A DNA stretch of 64,000 bases from Flavobacterium micromati (GCF_900129585.1 NZ_FQWF01000002.1:248001-312000); one strand, 5' to 3'. Positions 34,461 to 43,780 are shown, counted from the stretch's first letter. A program made the numbers and translations. Notes: a model not told the origin generated them from the sequence alone.

Positions 34461-36326
34461 ATGAAAAAAATATTTCTAACCTTAATAGTTGTTTCCGCGC
34501 TTTGTAGTTGTAAACCATCGGGAACTGCGACTGCTTCAAAATCGAAAGTCGAAACTATTGATGTTGCGATCAACTTAATTGAAATTAAGGACGATAAAGT
34601 AATGGTTACCGTAACAGCTCCAAAATTTAGTACCGAGGAAGTAACTTATAGCATGCCAAAGATTGTTCCTGGAACTTATTCAGAAGATGATTACGGAAAA
34701 TATATTGATGATTTTAAAGCATTTGATAACAAAGGAATTGTTTTACCAACAACCAAATCAGATGAAAATACTTGGATTATCAAAGACGCCAAAAATGTGG
34801 CGAAAGTGACTTATTTAGTTAACGATACATTTGATACTGAAAAAGGAAGTGGTTTTGGTAACGATGATATTTTTTCTCCAGCAGGAACTAACATTGATGC
34901 TGATAAAAATTTCATGCTGAATATGCACGGTTTTGTAGGTTATTTTCAAGACAAAAAAGATCTTCATTATAACGTAACTATTTCCCACCCAGAAACACTT
35001 TGGGGAGCAACCTCTATGACGGATCTCGATGCAAGCACTACAAATGATATTTTTAAAACATCCCGTTATGCTGAATTAGTTGAGAATCCTATTATGTATG
35101 CTAAACCTGACTATACTACTTTCACGGTCGATGGAATGGAAATATTGATTGGTGTTTACTCACCCACTGGTAAAGTAACTGCCGAAAGTATTACTCCTGA
35201 AATGAAGAGCATGATGACGGCTCAGAAAACTTTTCTAGGAAAAATCAATGCAACAAAAAAATACACCGTGCTATTGTATTTATCAACAATGACAGCAACT
35301 GATGCGAAAGGTTTTGGTGCTTTAGAGCATCCTACCGCAACTACAGTTGTAATGCCAGAAATGCTTCCTAAGGAAGAGTTGCTAAAATCAATGATTGATG
35401 TGGTTTCTCATGAATTTTTTCATATAGTAACACCGTTGTCAGTTCATTCAAAGGAGATTCACGATTTTGATTACAATGCTCCAAAGATGTCGCAACATCT
35501 ATGGATGTATGAAGGAGTTACTGAATATTTTGCAAATTTATTTCAAATCAACCAAGGATTAATTACTGAAGATGATTTTTATAAAAGAATGGCGGAAAAA
35601 ATTGAACGTGCAAATGCGATGAATGATACTATGCCATTTACAACGATGAGCACAAATGTTTTGACTGAGCCGTATAAAGAACAATATTTGAACGTTTATG
35701 AAAAAGGAGCACTTATAGGAATGTGTCTGGATATTATTATCAGAGAAAAAAGTAATGGCGAAAGAGGAATTCTAGATCTAATGCAAAAATTATCAAATGA
35801 ATACGGTGCTTCAAAACCATTCAATGACAATGAGCTTTTTGCTAAGATCACAACGTTTACTTATCCTGAGGTAGGAGCATTTCTAGAAAAACATGTTGCT
35901 GGTGAAACTCCTATTCCTTATGATTTATATTTATCGAAAGTAGGAATCACTAAAACAACTAAAAAAGAACCTACAAATGTTTTCTTGAAAGGACAAATGC
36001 CCTACATAACCGTGGATCAGCAAACCAAAGAAATCATCGTAATTCCCAATATGGAATTAAATGATTTTTACAAAAATTTAGACTTAAAAGGAGGAGATAT
36101 TTTAGTAGCAATAAATGATAAACCATATTCATTGGAAAATATCTACGAAATGATAACGGTAAGTCAAACCTGGAAAGAAGGAGATGCAATCACGGTAAAA
36201 ATAAAACGTAATGGCAACGAAAAGTTATTAAAAGGAATAGTAAAACTTCCATACGAGGATAAAGAAGGACTTAGCTATACTGACACAACAAAAAAAGCAC
36301 AAAAAGAAGCCTGGTTAAAAGGATAA
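34461..36326 (+). CDS. M61-family aminopeptidase (glycyl aminopeptidase-like), lipoprotein
   Basis: 621 residues. The N-terminal lipoprotein signal (MKKIFLTLIVVSALCSC, lipobox ALCSC) puts it on a membrane. After a beta-sandwich domain, the zinc motif HEFFH is at residues 317-321, followed by the zinc-binding Glu region WMYEGVTEYFANL. A PDZ-like domain closes the protein (residues about 520-600: GGDILVAINDKPY). The family removes N-terminal Gly or Ala from peptides. It is followed by a terminator. Confidence 0.9.
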   Translation: MKKIFLTLIVVSALCSCKPSGTATASKSKVETIDVAINLIEIKDDKVMVTVTAPKFSTEEVTYSMPKIVPGTYSEDDYGKYIDDFKAFDNKGIVLPTTKSDENTWIIKDAKNVAKVTYLVNDTFDTEKGSGFGNDDIFSPAGTNIDADKNFMLNMHGFVGYFQDKKDLHYNVTISHPETLWGATSMTDLDASTTNDIFKTSRYAELVENPIMYAKPDYTTFTVDGMEILIGVYSPTGKVTAESITPEMKSMMTAQKTFLGKINATKKYTVLLYLSTMTATDAKGFGALEHPTATTVVMPEMLPKEELLKSMIDVVSHEFFHIVTPLSVHSKEIHDFDYNAPKMSQHLWMYEGVTEYFANLFQINQGLITEDDFYKRMAEKIERANAMNDTMPFTTMSTNVLTEPYKEQYLNVYEKGALIGMCLDIIIREKSNGERGILDLMQKLSNEYGASKPFNDNELFAKITTFTYPEVGAFLEKHVAGETPIPYDLYLSKVGITKTTKKEPTNVFLKGQMPYITVDQQTKEIIVIPNMELNDFYKNLDLKGGDILVAINDKPYSLENIYEMITVSQTWKEGDAITVKIKRNGNEKLLKGIVKLPYEDKEGLSYTDTTKKAQKEAWLKG

Positions 36327-36346
36327 AACAATATATTTTTCAGAAT

Positions 36347-36379
36347 ACCCAATTTAGAAATAGATTGGGTTTTTTTTTG
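36347..36379 (+). terminator. Terminator after the M61 peptidase
   Basis: 7-bp stem acccaat/attgggt (36347-36353, 36364-36370) and a T8-9 tail. Confidence 0.75.
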
Positions 36380-36528
36380 CTAATTTTATTTTGCAACAGT
36401 AAAAATTCCAACAATTTTCTCTATTTTGCGGCACAATTTGATCATCGATTTACGTACGCGATTTGGTTTATGATAGATTGAGAATATTTATAAAATAATG
36501 AACTAACAAAAAACAAATTAAACTCCAG

Positions 36529-37239
36529 ATGAAAAAATCGATTATTGCCTTTGCTGCTTTACTACTAGTATTTGCTTGTAGCAAAAATGAACAAAAAGGT
36601 AACCTGCATATTACAGGAAATATTAAAGGATTAAAAAAAGGAACACTATACATTCAACGTATTGTAGATACATCCTTAATTATCATAGATACAATAGCAA
36701 TTGATGGCAGTTCGGCCTTTGAAAGTCATCTCGATCTAAAATCTCCAGAAATGCTATATATGTTTTTAGACCGCGGTACTACTAATTCATTAGACAACAA
36801 CTTATCGTTTTTTGCTGAACCTGGAAATTTAACGATAAATACTAGTTTAGATAATTATATTGCTGATGCGAAAATTACGGGTTCGAAAAACAACGAAATT
36901 TTTGAGGAATATAAAAAGATAAATAGCAGATTTAATGATACTAACCTTTCAATGATTGAACAAAAATTTAATGCGATCAAAAGTAACAATAGCAAAGCAG
37001 TCGATAGTATTAATGCCAAACAAAATTCAAATATTAAAAGAAAATATTTATTCGCTACTAATTTTGCTTTGAATAATCGAAACTATGAGGTGGCTCCATA
37101 TATTGCATTATCTGAGATATATGATATTAATATTAGATTTTTAGATACTATACAAAAAGCGATGTCGCCTAAAGTAGCAAAGTCACTTTACGGAAAAAAA
37201 TTAACTCAATATGTGGCTACTGTAAAAAGTCAAAATTAA
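36529..37239 (+). CDS. DUF4369-containing lipoprotein
   Basis: 236 residues. Signal peptide with lipobox VFAC (about residue 16) marks a lipoprotein. The opening of the mature protein, NLHITGNIKGLKKGTLYIQRI, and the following IIDTIAIDGSSAFESHLDL match the DUF4369 domain often found before thioredoxin domains; here no thioredoxin motif (no C-x-x-C) follows, only a helical tail. Function unknown. The gene stands alone between a terminator and the tRNA region. Confidence 0.8.
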   Translation: MKKSIIAFAALLLVFACSKNEQKGNLHITGNIKGLKKGTLYIQRIVDTSLIIIDTIAIDGSSAFESHLDLKSPEMLYMFLDRGTTNSLDNNLSFFAEPGNLTINTSLDNYIADAKITGSKNNEIFEEYKKINSRFNDTNLSMIEQKFNAIKSNNSKAVDSINAKQNSNIKRKYLFATNFALNNRNYEVAPYIALSEIYDINIRFLDTIQKAMSPKVAKSLYGKKLTQYVATVKSQN

Positions 37240-37334
37240 ATACGAGTGATATATAAATCAAGGTTATTTTTTCCCATTATGAAAATTAAGCTGCTTTAAT
37301 CCTCAACTTAACGTAATCATCTTAGTGGTTTTAT

Positions 37335-37374
37335 AGATTTATGCTTGACTGATATTTGATGTATGCATAAATCT
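37335..37374 (+). other. Possible hairpin downstream of DUF4369 gene
   Basis: agatttatgc/gcataaatct form a 10-bp perfect stem around a 20-base loop, followed by TTTTTCT. It could be a weak terminator before the clear one at 37405. Confidence 0.35.
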
Positions 37375-37404
37375 TTTTCTACTTAAATAAAAATTAAATT
37401 TTAG

Positions 37405-37437
37405 AAACCATCTTGTGTATCGCAAGATGGTTTTTTA
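37405..37437 (+). terminator. Rho-independent terminator
   Basis: aaaccatcttg/caagatggttt (37405-37415, 37423-37433), 7-base loop, T-rich tail. It closes the plus-strand transcript of the DUF4369 gene. Confidence 0.85.
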
Positions 37438-37474
37438 TTCTAGAGAATTTTTCATTTTCAAAATGGCATAAAAA

Positions 37475-37505
37475 CAAAAAACCACCTAACAAAAGTTAAG
37501 TGGTT
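37475..37505 (-). terminator. Terminator of the tRNA-Thr gene
   Basis: On the minus strand, stem AACCACTTAAC/GTTAGGTGGTT (37505-37495, 37490-37480) with one G-U pair, a TTTT loop and a T run of six just after. Confidence 0.8.
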
Positions 37506-37513
37506 TTATTAAG

Positions 37514-37587
37514 AGCCGGCGGAGGGACTCGAACCCACGACCTGCTGATTACAAATCAGCTGCTCTAGCCAACTGAGCTACGCTGGC
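37514..37587 (-). tRNA. tRNA-Thr (anticodon TGT)
   Basis: 74 bases on the minus strand. Loops and arms read GCCAGCG, D arm GCTC...GAGC, anticodon arm GCTGA TTTGTAA TCAGC with anticodon TGT, T arm with TTCGAGT, acceptor CGCCGGC and discriminator T. No CCA is encoded (CTT follows). Two pairs are imperfect: A4-C69 in the acceptor stem, and U50-U64 in the T stem. It has its own promoter and terminator. Confidence 0.95.
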
Positions 37588-37602
37588 GACTCATTACGGG
37601 TG

Positions 37603-37633
37603 CAAATATAAGATTGAATTTCTGTTTTACAAA
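37603..37633 (-). promoter_or_regulatory. Consensus promoter of tRNA-Thr
   Basis: On the minus strand TTTG (37633-37630), exactly 19 bases, then TATATTTG (37610-37603): a perfect Bacteroidota sigma-factor promoter. The mature tRNA begins 16 bases further on. Confidence 0.8.
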
Positions 37634-37665
37634 ACAAATTCAGTCTTTTTTTGCTTTTTTTTTGC

Positions 37666-37932
37666 CTACAAATCGTTGATTTTAGCAATCAATTGATTAG
37701 CAGTTTGTTCCAACTCAACATTGATTTGCTTGAAGTGTGCTTTTTTATCTTCTACTTTTTTTGCGTTTACTTTTGTGATTAAAGTATCAAAAGAAGCGAT
37801 AGCTTCGTCAATTAATGCATTAGTTTCTGTAGTTGGTTTTCCTGTAGTAGAAATTTCAAACAAGTAAACTGCTTCAATAATATCTCCTAAAACGTAGTTG
37901 ATGTCTTTTTTTAAATTCTTAACGTTTGCCAT
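37666..37932 (-). CDS. Conserved hypothetical helical protein
   Basis: 88 residues, no signal peptide or membrane segment. Almost all is helical with heptad-like spacing (KKDINYVLGDIIEAVYLFE, then ALIDEAIASFDTLITKVNAKK, then FKQINVELEQTANQLIAKINDL, each quoted in short). Unknown function; similar small proteins occur next to manA in relatives, as I recall, but I cannot verify it. It ends 78 bases from the tRNA promoter's outer edge. Confidence 0.75.
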   Translation of the reverse strand: MANVKNLKKDINYVLGDIIEAVYLFEISTTGKPTTETNALIDEAIASFDTLITKVNAKKVEDKKAHFKQINVELEQTANQLIAKINDL

Positions 37933-37970
37933 TTTTATTTTTTTAAAATTTGATTTTTAATTTGCGTCTG

Positions 37971-37978
37971 CAAAAGTA
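37971..37978 (-). promoter_or_regulatory. Possible -7 promoter box of the small helical protein gene
   Basis: The minus strand reads TACTTTTG (TAnnTTTG match), 38 bases before the ATG at 37932. No -33 TTTG is at the usual distance. Confidence 0.35.
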
Positions 37979-38092
37979 CATATAATCTTTCTATTACCGA
38001 CTATGAAATCTCCAAAATAGAAAGTTTCTGCAAAAAACAAACAGAAGAAAAAGCGATATCGTCAATGAACAATGGAAAATAAATTTTTACAT

Positions 38093-39055
38093 TTAAGAAA
38101 TGTAAATTTCTAAAATTGAAGCTTTTCCGCTTAAATGGAACGAATTCAAAGCAGCAGGCATTAGAACCGTATCGCCTTTTTTATATTGAAACTTAGATTC
38201 AGAAGTTGTTATTTCGAAATTCCCTTCTATGCACATGTAAACTGTAAATGATTCTCCAGATTTAGAAATAGAAATTTTACCATCTAGTGGAATAAAATTA
38301 GTTGTGAAATAAGGACAATCTACAACAGCATTTGACTCATTTACATTTGTTGTATATTCCTTTTTAGTTTCTACAGTGTTGTAATTAATGGCTTCAAGTG
38401 CTAAATCAACATGTAATTCTCTTGTATTTCCTGTAACATCTACTCTATCAAAGTCGTACAAACGATAAGTGATGTCTGATGTTTGTTGGATTTCTGCAAC
38501 GACTAATCCAGCTCCAATAGCGTGAACAGTTCCTGTTTCTAAGAAGAAAACATCTCCTGACTTCACTTTGACATCATTTAGCAGAGAAAGTAACGATTTG
38601 TTGTTTAGACTTTCTAAATATTGTTCAGCATTAGAATTTTCTTTAAACCCGACAATAATCCGAGAATCAGTATCAGCTTGCATGATGTACCACATTTCTG
38701 TTTTGCCAAAAGAATTATGGCGTTTTTTAGCCAATGCATCATCTGGATGAACTTGGATAGACAAATCCTCACGCGCATCTAAGTATTTAAAAAGAAGTGG
38801 AAACTCCATTCCAAAACGAGTGTAAACGGCCGTTCCTAATATTTCATTTGGAAATTCATTAATTATATCTATTAATGATTTACCAATCGATTCGCCATGT
38901 GAAACCACACTTACATCGCCTTTCACAGTTGATAACTCCCAGCTTTCGCCAATAGTCTTTGACGGAATTGCTTTGTTTAAAACGGTTTTTAGTTTTTCTC
39001 CGCCCCAAATTCTTTCTTTGAAAATAGGGTTGAACTGTAAAGGATAAAATTTCAT
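38093..39055 (-). CDS. manA: Mannose-6-phosphate isomerase, class I
   Basis: 320 residues of two cupin domains. KFYPLQFNPIFKERIWGGEKL opens it (quoted in part: IWGGEKL), SIQVHPDDALA holds zinc ligands, and the active-site segment is GDVFFLETGTVHAIGAGLVVAEIQ (in part: ETGTVHAIGAG). It interconverts fructose-6-phosphate and mannose-6-phosphate and so feeds GDP-mannose for glycans. It is short compared with many type I enzymes but typical for Bacteroidota. It stands alone. Confidence 0.92.
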   Translation of the reverse strand: MKFYPLQFNPIFKERIWGGEKLKTVLNKAIPSKTIGESWELSTVKGDVSVVSHGESIGKSLIDIINEFPNEILGTAVYTRFGMEFPLLFKYLDAREDLSIQVHPDDALAKKRHNSFGKTEMWYIMQADTDSRIIVGFKENSNAEQYLESLNNKSLLSLLNDVKVKSGDVFFLETGTVHAIGAGLVVAEIQQTSDITYRLYDFDRVDVTGNTRELHVDLALEAINYNTVETKKEYTTNVNESNAVVDCPYFTTNFIPLDGKISISKSGESFTVYMCIEGNFEITTSESKFQYKKGDTVLMPAALNSFHLSGKASILEIYIS

Positions 39056-39108
39056 AACTTATATTTTAAAATTGTGACTTCAATCATCATTACATTATCA
39101 AATTAAAA

Positions 39109-39147
39109 TGCTCTTAATTCACTTTTAAAGCAGTAGAATTAAGAGCA
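39109..39147 (-). terminator. Terminator after the bcp/queD/idi genes
   Basis: A perfect 12-bp stem tgctcttaattc/gaattaagagca (39109-39120, 39136-39147), 15-base loop, then TTTTAATTT in the minus direction. Confidence 0.65.
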
Positions 39148-39192
39148 AAATAGACTGTTACTAGCAAAATTGACTATTGTGAGATAGGCAAT

Positions 39193-39651
39193 TTATGATA
39201 CTAATTTTTTTATTGCTTGCAATGCTTTAGGAATATGTTTTGCAGCTAACATGCTGTCAAAAATCATTTTTATCACACCGTTTTTATCAGTTACGTAAGT
39301 TACTCTTCCTGGGAGTAAACCAAACATACCTGTTGGCACTCCAAATGCTTTTCTAATCTTTTTGTCAAAATCCGACAAAAGAATAAATGGCAATTTAAAT
39401 TGTTTACTAAATTTAAGATGGGAAGCAACCGTATCACTACTTATTCCAATAACCTCAGCACCAAGATCTTTAAAATCTTCGTACTGATCTCTAAAACTAC
39501 AGGCTTGCGTTGTGCAACCTGGAGTATTATCTTTTGGATAAAAATAAATAACTAATGGTTTTTGTCCAACAATGTTTTGACTATCAAAGTCAGTTCCGTT
39601 CGCATCTTTTGCTGTAAAATTTGGAATTTTGTCGCCTATTTTTAGTTCCAT
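39193..39651 (-). CDS. bcp: Thiol peroxidase Bcp/PrxQ
   Basis: 152 residues. The peroxidatic cysteine is C46 in TPGCTTQAC and the resolving cysteine C51, five residues on, as in PrxQ. It reduces peroxides with thioredoxin. It overlaps the next gene (queD-like) by a single base (39651), so they are translationally coupled. It is the last gene before a hairpin terminator. Confidence 0.93.
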   Translation of the reverse strand: MELKIGDKIPNFTAKDANGTDFDSQNIVGQKPLVIYFYPKDNTPGCTTQACSFRDQYEDFKDLGAEVIGISSDTVASHLKFSKQFKLPFILLSDFDKKIRKAFGVPTGMFGLLPGRVTYVTDKNGVIKMIFDSMLAAKHIPKALQAIKKLVS

Positions 39652-40061
39652 TATTCTCCTTTATACGTTACAAAATTACGAGGTGTTTCATACAAAACAA
39701 CTTCCAATTCAAATTCAGGTTTGATTCTTTTTCTAATTTTATTCCAAATAACAACTACTATATTTTCAGCAGTTGGATTTAAATCTTTAAAATCAGGAAC
39801 GTCTAAATTTAAATTTTTGTGGTCAAATTGATTTTCTACGTCTTCTTTAATAATATCGCTTAAAAACTTCACATCCATAACATAGCCTGTCTCTGGATCG
39901 ATTTCTCCGGTGACGCTTACAGTTAAATCGTAGTTATGACCGTGAAAATTAGGGTTATTGCATTTTCCAAAAATGGCATCATTTTTTTCAAAAGTCCAAT
40001 CTTTCCTGTATAATCTGTGTGCCGCATTGAAATGCGCTTTTCTTGAAATTGTAACTTTCAT
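39651..40061 (-). CDS. queD: 6-carboxy/pyruvoyl-tetrahydropterin synthase family protein
   Basis: 136 residues. Zinc ligands are H15 in FNAAHRL and the two histidines of NFHGHNY; the catalytic Cys is in GKCNNPNFHGH. The enzyme makes 6-carboxy-tetrahydropterin in the queuosine pathway or 6-pyruvoyl-tetrahydropterin in biopterin synthesis; the first is commoner in bacteria, but no other queuosine gene is here. It is coupled to bcp by 1-base overlap. Confidence 0.85.
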   Translation of the reverse strand: MKVTISRKAHFNAAHRLYRKDWTFEKNDAIFGKCNNPNFHGHNYDLTVSVTGEIDPETGYVMDVKFLSDIIKEDVENQFDHKNLNLDVPDFKDLNPTAENIVVVIWNKIRKRIKPEFELEVVLYETPRNFVTYKGE

Positions 40062-40083
40062 AAAATTGTGTAAATAAGATAAT

Positions 40084-40635
40084 TTATATTCCGTCTTCTG
40101 GTAGTAAAGGGCTTTTATGTTCTTCTAAAAAATGATAAAATTCGTCAAAAATGATTTTGAACCAAACTGTGTATAAATCTGGTTGCTGTTCCATATCATT
40201 CTTCACATCTTCTATTTTCATCCATTTCCAGCTTTCAACTTCTTCTGGATTTATTGTCGGTTGATCATTATAATAACCAATCATAACGTGATCTAATTCA
40301 TGCTCAGTCAAACCGTTATCAAAAGGAGCTTTGTAAATAAAATGAAACAGTTCTTTAAGATCCGTCTTAAAACCCATTTCTTCAAATAATCGGCGGCTTC
40401 CGGCCTGAATATTGGTTTCGCCTTCACGCTGATGACTGCAACAAGTATTAGTCCATAAAAGTGGAGAATGGTATTTTAACTGTGCTCTTTGTTGTAACAT
40501 AATTTCGTTTTTGCTGTTTAAAACAAAAACAGAAAAAGCACGATGTAAAACTGCTTTTTCATGCGCTTCAAGCTTTGGCATCAGCCCAATTTGCTCATCG
40601 TTCTCATTAACTAAGATTACGTTTTCTTCTGTCAT
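40084..40635 (-). CDS. idi: Isopentenyl-diphosphate delta-isomerase, type I
   Basis: 183 residues. Nudix-like catalytic scaffold with HRAFSVFVLNSKNEIMLQQR, active-site Cys in TNTCCSHQREGE and the Glu region of FEEMGF. It interconverts isopentenyl and dimethylallyl diphosphate for isoprenoids such as undecaprenyl carriers and carotenoids. Its gene is separated from the queD-like gene by 22 bases on the same strand. Confidence 0.93.
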   Translation of the reverse strand: MTEENVILVNENDEQIGLMPKLEAHEKAVLHRAFSVFVLNSKNEIMLQQRAQLKYHSPLLWTNTCCSHQREGETNIQAGSRRLFEEMGFKTDLKELFHFIYKAPFDNGLTEHELDHVMIGYYNDQPTINPEEVESWKWMKIEDVKNDMEQQPDLYTVWFKIIFDEFYHFLEEHKSPLLPEDGI

Positions 40636-40801
40636 ATTAATGTATTTCAGGTCAAAAATACAAAAAATAAATGAGGATAAGTGCCTTTAACGTTCTGTTT
40701 CGAATTGTTGACGTTTGCTTATTAGCCTATTGTCAAAATGAGGACAAACCTTCTTTTTCAAAAGAATCTCCGTATTTTTACTGAAATCGCTATACAACAT
40801 T

Positions 40802-41263
40802 ATGGAAACAATCATCATCCGAAAAGCAAACCTCGACGATTTAAATAAACTATTACTTTTTGAACAAGAAATTATTGAAACTGAACGACCCTTCGATCCC
40901 ACGTTAAAAGAGGAAAAAATCCATTATTATGACATAGAAAAAATGATTCTAGCAACTGATGTAGAAATACTTGTAGCTGAAATTAATTCGGAAATTGTGG
41001 GTTCTGGATATGCAAGAATAGAGGTGGCACAACCCTACTTACAACACTTTAAGTATGCATACCTCGGATTTATGTTTACCGAGGAACGCTTTAGAGGAAA
41101 AGGAATAAATGCAAAAATAATCGATGCATTGGTTAACTGGTGTGCACTTATAGACGTGTTCGAAATTAGATTAGATGTTTACAGCCAAAATGCTTCGGCC
41201 ATTAAAGCTTATGAAAAGGCAGGTTTTTCAAAACATCTCTTAAACATGCGCAAGGCTTTGTAA
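40802..41263 (+). CDS. GNAT-family N-acetyltransferase
   Basis: 153 residues. The acetyl-CoA site is FMFTEERFRGKGINAKIIDAL (in part: FRGKGINAKII), with VYSQNASAIKAYEKAGF near the C-terminus, the standard GNAT end. The target is unknown. It diverges from idi (166 bases between starts). Confidence 0.85.
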   Translation: METIIIRKANLDDLNKLLLFEQEIIETERPFDPTLKEEKIHYYDIEKMILATDVEILVAEINSEIVGSGYARIEVAQPYLQHFKYAYLGFMFTEERFRGKGINAKIIDALVNWCALIDVFEIRLDVYSQNASAIKAYEKAGFSKHLLNMRKAL

Positions 41264-41381
41264 ACATACTGTTCGGTATAAGAAAAATCCAAAGTAGACT
41301 TTTACTCGTAGATAGCAATAAAACTTCTTAAACAACTGTTATTTCGAATAGCAGAAAAGAGTGTTTTTATAAAAATCACTT

Positions 41382-41389
41382 TACATTTG
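41382..41389 (+). promoter_or_regulatory. Possible -7 promoter box of msrB
   Basis: TACATTTG matches TAnnTTTG, 20 bases before the ATG of msrB. No -33 TTTG was seen at 19 bases. Confidence 0.4.
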
Positions 41390-41409
41390 ATTCACTAAAA
41401 AGAATAGTT

Positions 41410-41976
41410 ATGAAAACAAAAAAAATCCAACTTATTTATCTTTTACTTTTTTTACCCTTTTTTATGTTTACTGCTTGCGGGCAAAGCATGAAAAAACAAA
41501 ATAATATCAAAAATAAAATAACAATGCAAAATAAAATTGAGAAACCTGGTAATCCATATTATTCAAATACGGATACTGCAAAATTAAATATTACTGACGC
41601 TGAATGGAAAAAAGTACTTCCCGAAGATGTTTATAAAGTGACTCGTAATGCCGATACAGAACGACCATTTACAGGTAAATACTGGAACACTGACGAAAAA
41701 GGAACCTATTATTGCGCCGCTTGTGGAAATTTATTATTTCGTTCTGGAGCTAAATTTTCTAGTAATTGTGGCTGGCCGAGCTTTTTTGAACAAGAAAATA
41801 AAAACAGTGTCGTTTATAAAACAGACAAATCATTTGGAATGGAACGAATTGAAGCCCTCTGCGGGAGATGTGATGGTCATTTAGGTCATCTTTTTGACGA
41901 CGGTCCTGAACCTACAGGTAAAAGATATTGTATGAATTCAATTGCACTTGATTTTATTCCAGACAGTAAAAAATAA
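41410..41976 (+). CDS. msrB: Peptide-methionine (R)-S-oxide reductase, lipoprotein
   Basis: 188 residues. An N-terminal lipoprotein signal (YLLLFLPFFMFTAC, lipobox FTAC) is followed by a linker of about 30 residues. The MsrB domain has zinc cysteines C102/C105 (YYCAACG) and C151/C154 (ALCGRC), and the catalytic cysteine C174 in RYCMNS. It repairs methionine sulfoxide; a membrane-anchored form suggests repair of envelope proteins. It is followed by a strong terminator. Confidence 0.93.
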   Translation: MKTKKIQLIYLLLFLPFFMFTACGQSMKKQNNIKNKITMQNKIEKPGNPYYSNTDTAKLNITDAEWKKVLPEDVYKVTRNADTERPFTGKYWNTDEKGTYYCAACGNLLFRSGAKFSSNCGWPSFFEQENKNSVVYKTDKSFGMERIEALCGRCDGHLGHLFDDGPEPTGKRYCMNSIALDFIPDSKK

Positions 41977-42059
41977 AAAAGATTGAAATATTGACTTAAT
42001 TCAAAATATGTCGATTGGCTTAAATACTTAGAAATAAAGCTACAGAAGATTAAATTCAC

Positions 42060-42096
42060 AACCGCCTTGTTAATAAAAGCAAGGCGGTTTTTTTTA
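42060..42096 (+). terminator. Rho-independent terminator after msrB
   Basis: aaccgccttg/caaggcggtt perfect 10-bp stem (42060-42069, 42080-42089), loop of 10, T8 tail. Confidence 0.92.
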
Positions 42097-42220
42097 TTGA
42101 GTTTAAAATTATAACAATTAAAACTCAACATATAATTGTGAAATACAAAATTTGCACGGGGAAAAGCTAAACTTTTTTAATTTCAATCACAATCATTCTA
42201 ATTCTGCTTTTGTATTTTAT

Positions 42221-43780
42221 TTATTTTAGTGCTTCAGCAATCATCAGAGCACATTTTTCTCCATCAATTGCCGCCGATATTATTCCGCCAGCGTATCCAG
42301 CTCCTTCTCCGCAGGGATACAATCCCTTAATTTGTAAATGTTCGTAAGTATATAAGTCTCTCGGAATTCGAACTGGCGATGAAGTTCTAGATTCTGGAGC
42401 ATGAATAATTGCTTCATTAGTCAAATAACCCCGCATTGATTTTCCAAATTCAGTAAAACCTTCTCTTAATATTTGAGTTAGATATTCAGGAAAAACCTGA
42501 CCCATTTCTATCGAAGTTGTTCCTGGAACGTAGGATGTTTTAGGAATTTCAGACGAAACTCTCTTTTGAGTAAAATCGATCATACGCTGCGCCGGAGCTT
42601 TTTGCGTTTGCCCGGCTAAATCCCATGCTTTTTGTTCAATACTTTTTTGGAATTCCATTCCGGCCAAAGCACCAAATTTAGCATAAGGCTTGAAATCCTC
42701 TAATTTCAACTCGATTACAATTCCAGAATTCGCTGTAGCCTGATCTCTTTTAGATGGAGACCATCCATTAGTAACTACTTCTCCTGGACTTGTAGCGCAA
42801 GGTGCAATTACCCCGCCCGGACACATACAAAAAGAATACATTCCGCGACCATTGACTTGCTTTACAATAGAGTAAGGTGCAGGAGGTAAATGTTCACCAC
42901 GATAATCACAACTGTATTGAATACTATCAATTAACGATTGTGGATGTTCAGCTCTAACGCCTAAGGCAAAAGGTTTAGCTTCAATAAAAACCTCTTTTCG
43001 ATCTAATAATTCATAAATATCGCGTGCAGAATGTCCAGTTGCAAGAATCAATTTGTTGGCAAGAATTGTATCTCCTTTTTGAGTGACAATTCCTTCAACT
43101 TCATTATTTTTGATTAAAATATCGGTGAGTCGCGTTTCAAATAAAACTTGTCCTCCAAATTCAATGATTTTTTCTCTAATGTCCTGAATGATCTGCGGTA
43201 ATTTATTTGTACCAATGTGTGGATGTGCGTCGACCAAAATATCTGGAGTAGCTCCAAATGCAACAAATAATTCAAGGATCCGAGTGACATCACCTCGCTT
43301 TTTAGATCTTGTGTACAACTTTCCGTCAGAATAAGTCCCTGCACCGCCTTCGCCAAAACAATAATTAGAATCCTCATTTACAATATGATCCACATTGATG
43401 GCTTTCAAATCACGACGACGACCACGGACTTCTTTTCCTCGTTCAACTACTATAGGTTTCAAACCCAATTCTATCAATTGTAAAGCAGCAAACAATCCAG
43501 CTGGACCAGCTCCTACAACAATCACTTCTTGGGCATTCGCCACATTTTTATAATCAGGAATTTGGAATTTAGTTTCTTGAAATGGTTCTCCCTTTAAATA
43601 AATCACTACTTTTAAATTGATTCGCACTGTTTTCTGACGTGCATCAATAGATCGTTTTAAGATAGAAACATGCTGAATTTCATTTACCGAAACTTTAAGT
43701 TGTTTTGATAAATGTTCTTTTAACAACAATTCATTAGCAGCTATTTCCGGGGTAACTTGTAGAAGAAGTTCTTGTGGCAT
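42221..43780 (-). CDS. FAD-dependent dehydrogenase (COG2509 family)
   Basis: 519 residues. After an N-terminal alpha/beta piece, the dinucleotide-binding GXGXXG is VVGAGPAGLFAALQ, then RGKEVRGRR and the family-typical GEGGAGTYSDGKLYTR and CMCPGGVIAPCATSPGEVVTNG; the C-terminal ATP/FAD motif is YPCGEGAGYAGGIISAA. It is a flavoprotein of unknown substrate, conserved in many bacteria. Its start is 9 bases from the toxin gene's stop, so it shares the toxin-antitoxin transcript. Confidence 0.85.
   Translation of the reverse strand: MPQELLLQVTPEIAANELLLKEHLSKQLKVSVNEIQHVSILKRSIDARQKTVRINLKVVIYLKGEPFQETKFQIPDYKNVANAQEVIVVGAGPAGLFAALQLIELGLKPIVVERGKEVRGRRRDLKAINVDHIVNEDSNYCFGEGGAGTYSDGKLYTRSKKRGDVTRILELFVAFGATPDILVDAHPHIGTNKLPQIIQDIREKIIEFGGQVLFETRLTDILIKNNEVEGIVTQKGDTILANKLILATGHSARDIYELLDRKEVFIEAKPFALGVRAEHPQSLIDSIQYSCDYRGEHLPPAPYSIVKQVNGRGMYSFCMCPGGVIAPCATSPGEVVTNGWSPSKRDQATANSGIVIELKLEDFKPYAKFGALAGMEFQKSIEQKAWDLAGQTQKAPAQRMIDFTQKRVSSEIPKTSYVPGTTSIEMGQVFPEYLTQILREGFTEFGKSMRGYLTNEAIIHAPESRTSSPVRIPRDLYTYEHLQIKGLYPCGEGAGYAGGIISAAIDGEKCALMIAEALK

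Noticed and set aside
36462..36492. TTTG, 19 bases, TATTTATA upstream of the DUF4369 gene
   Set aside because: The -7 box has two mismatches; not strong enough to list as a promoter.
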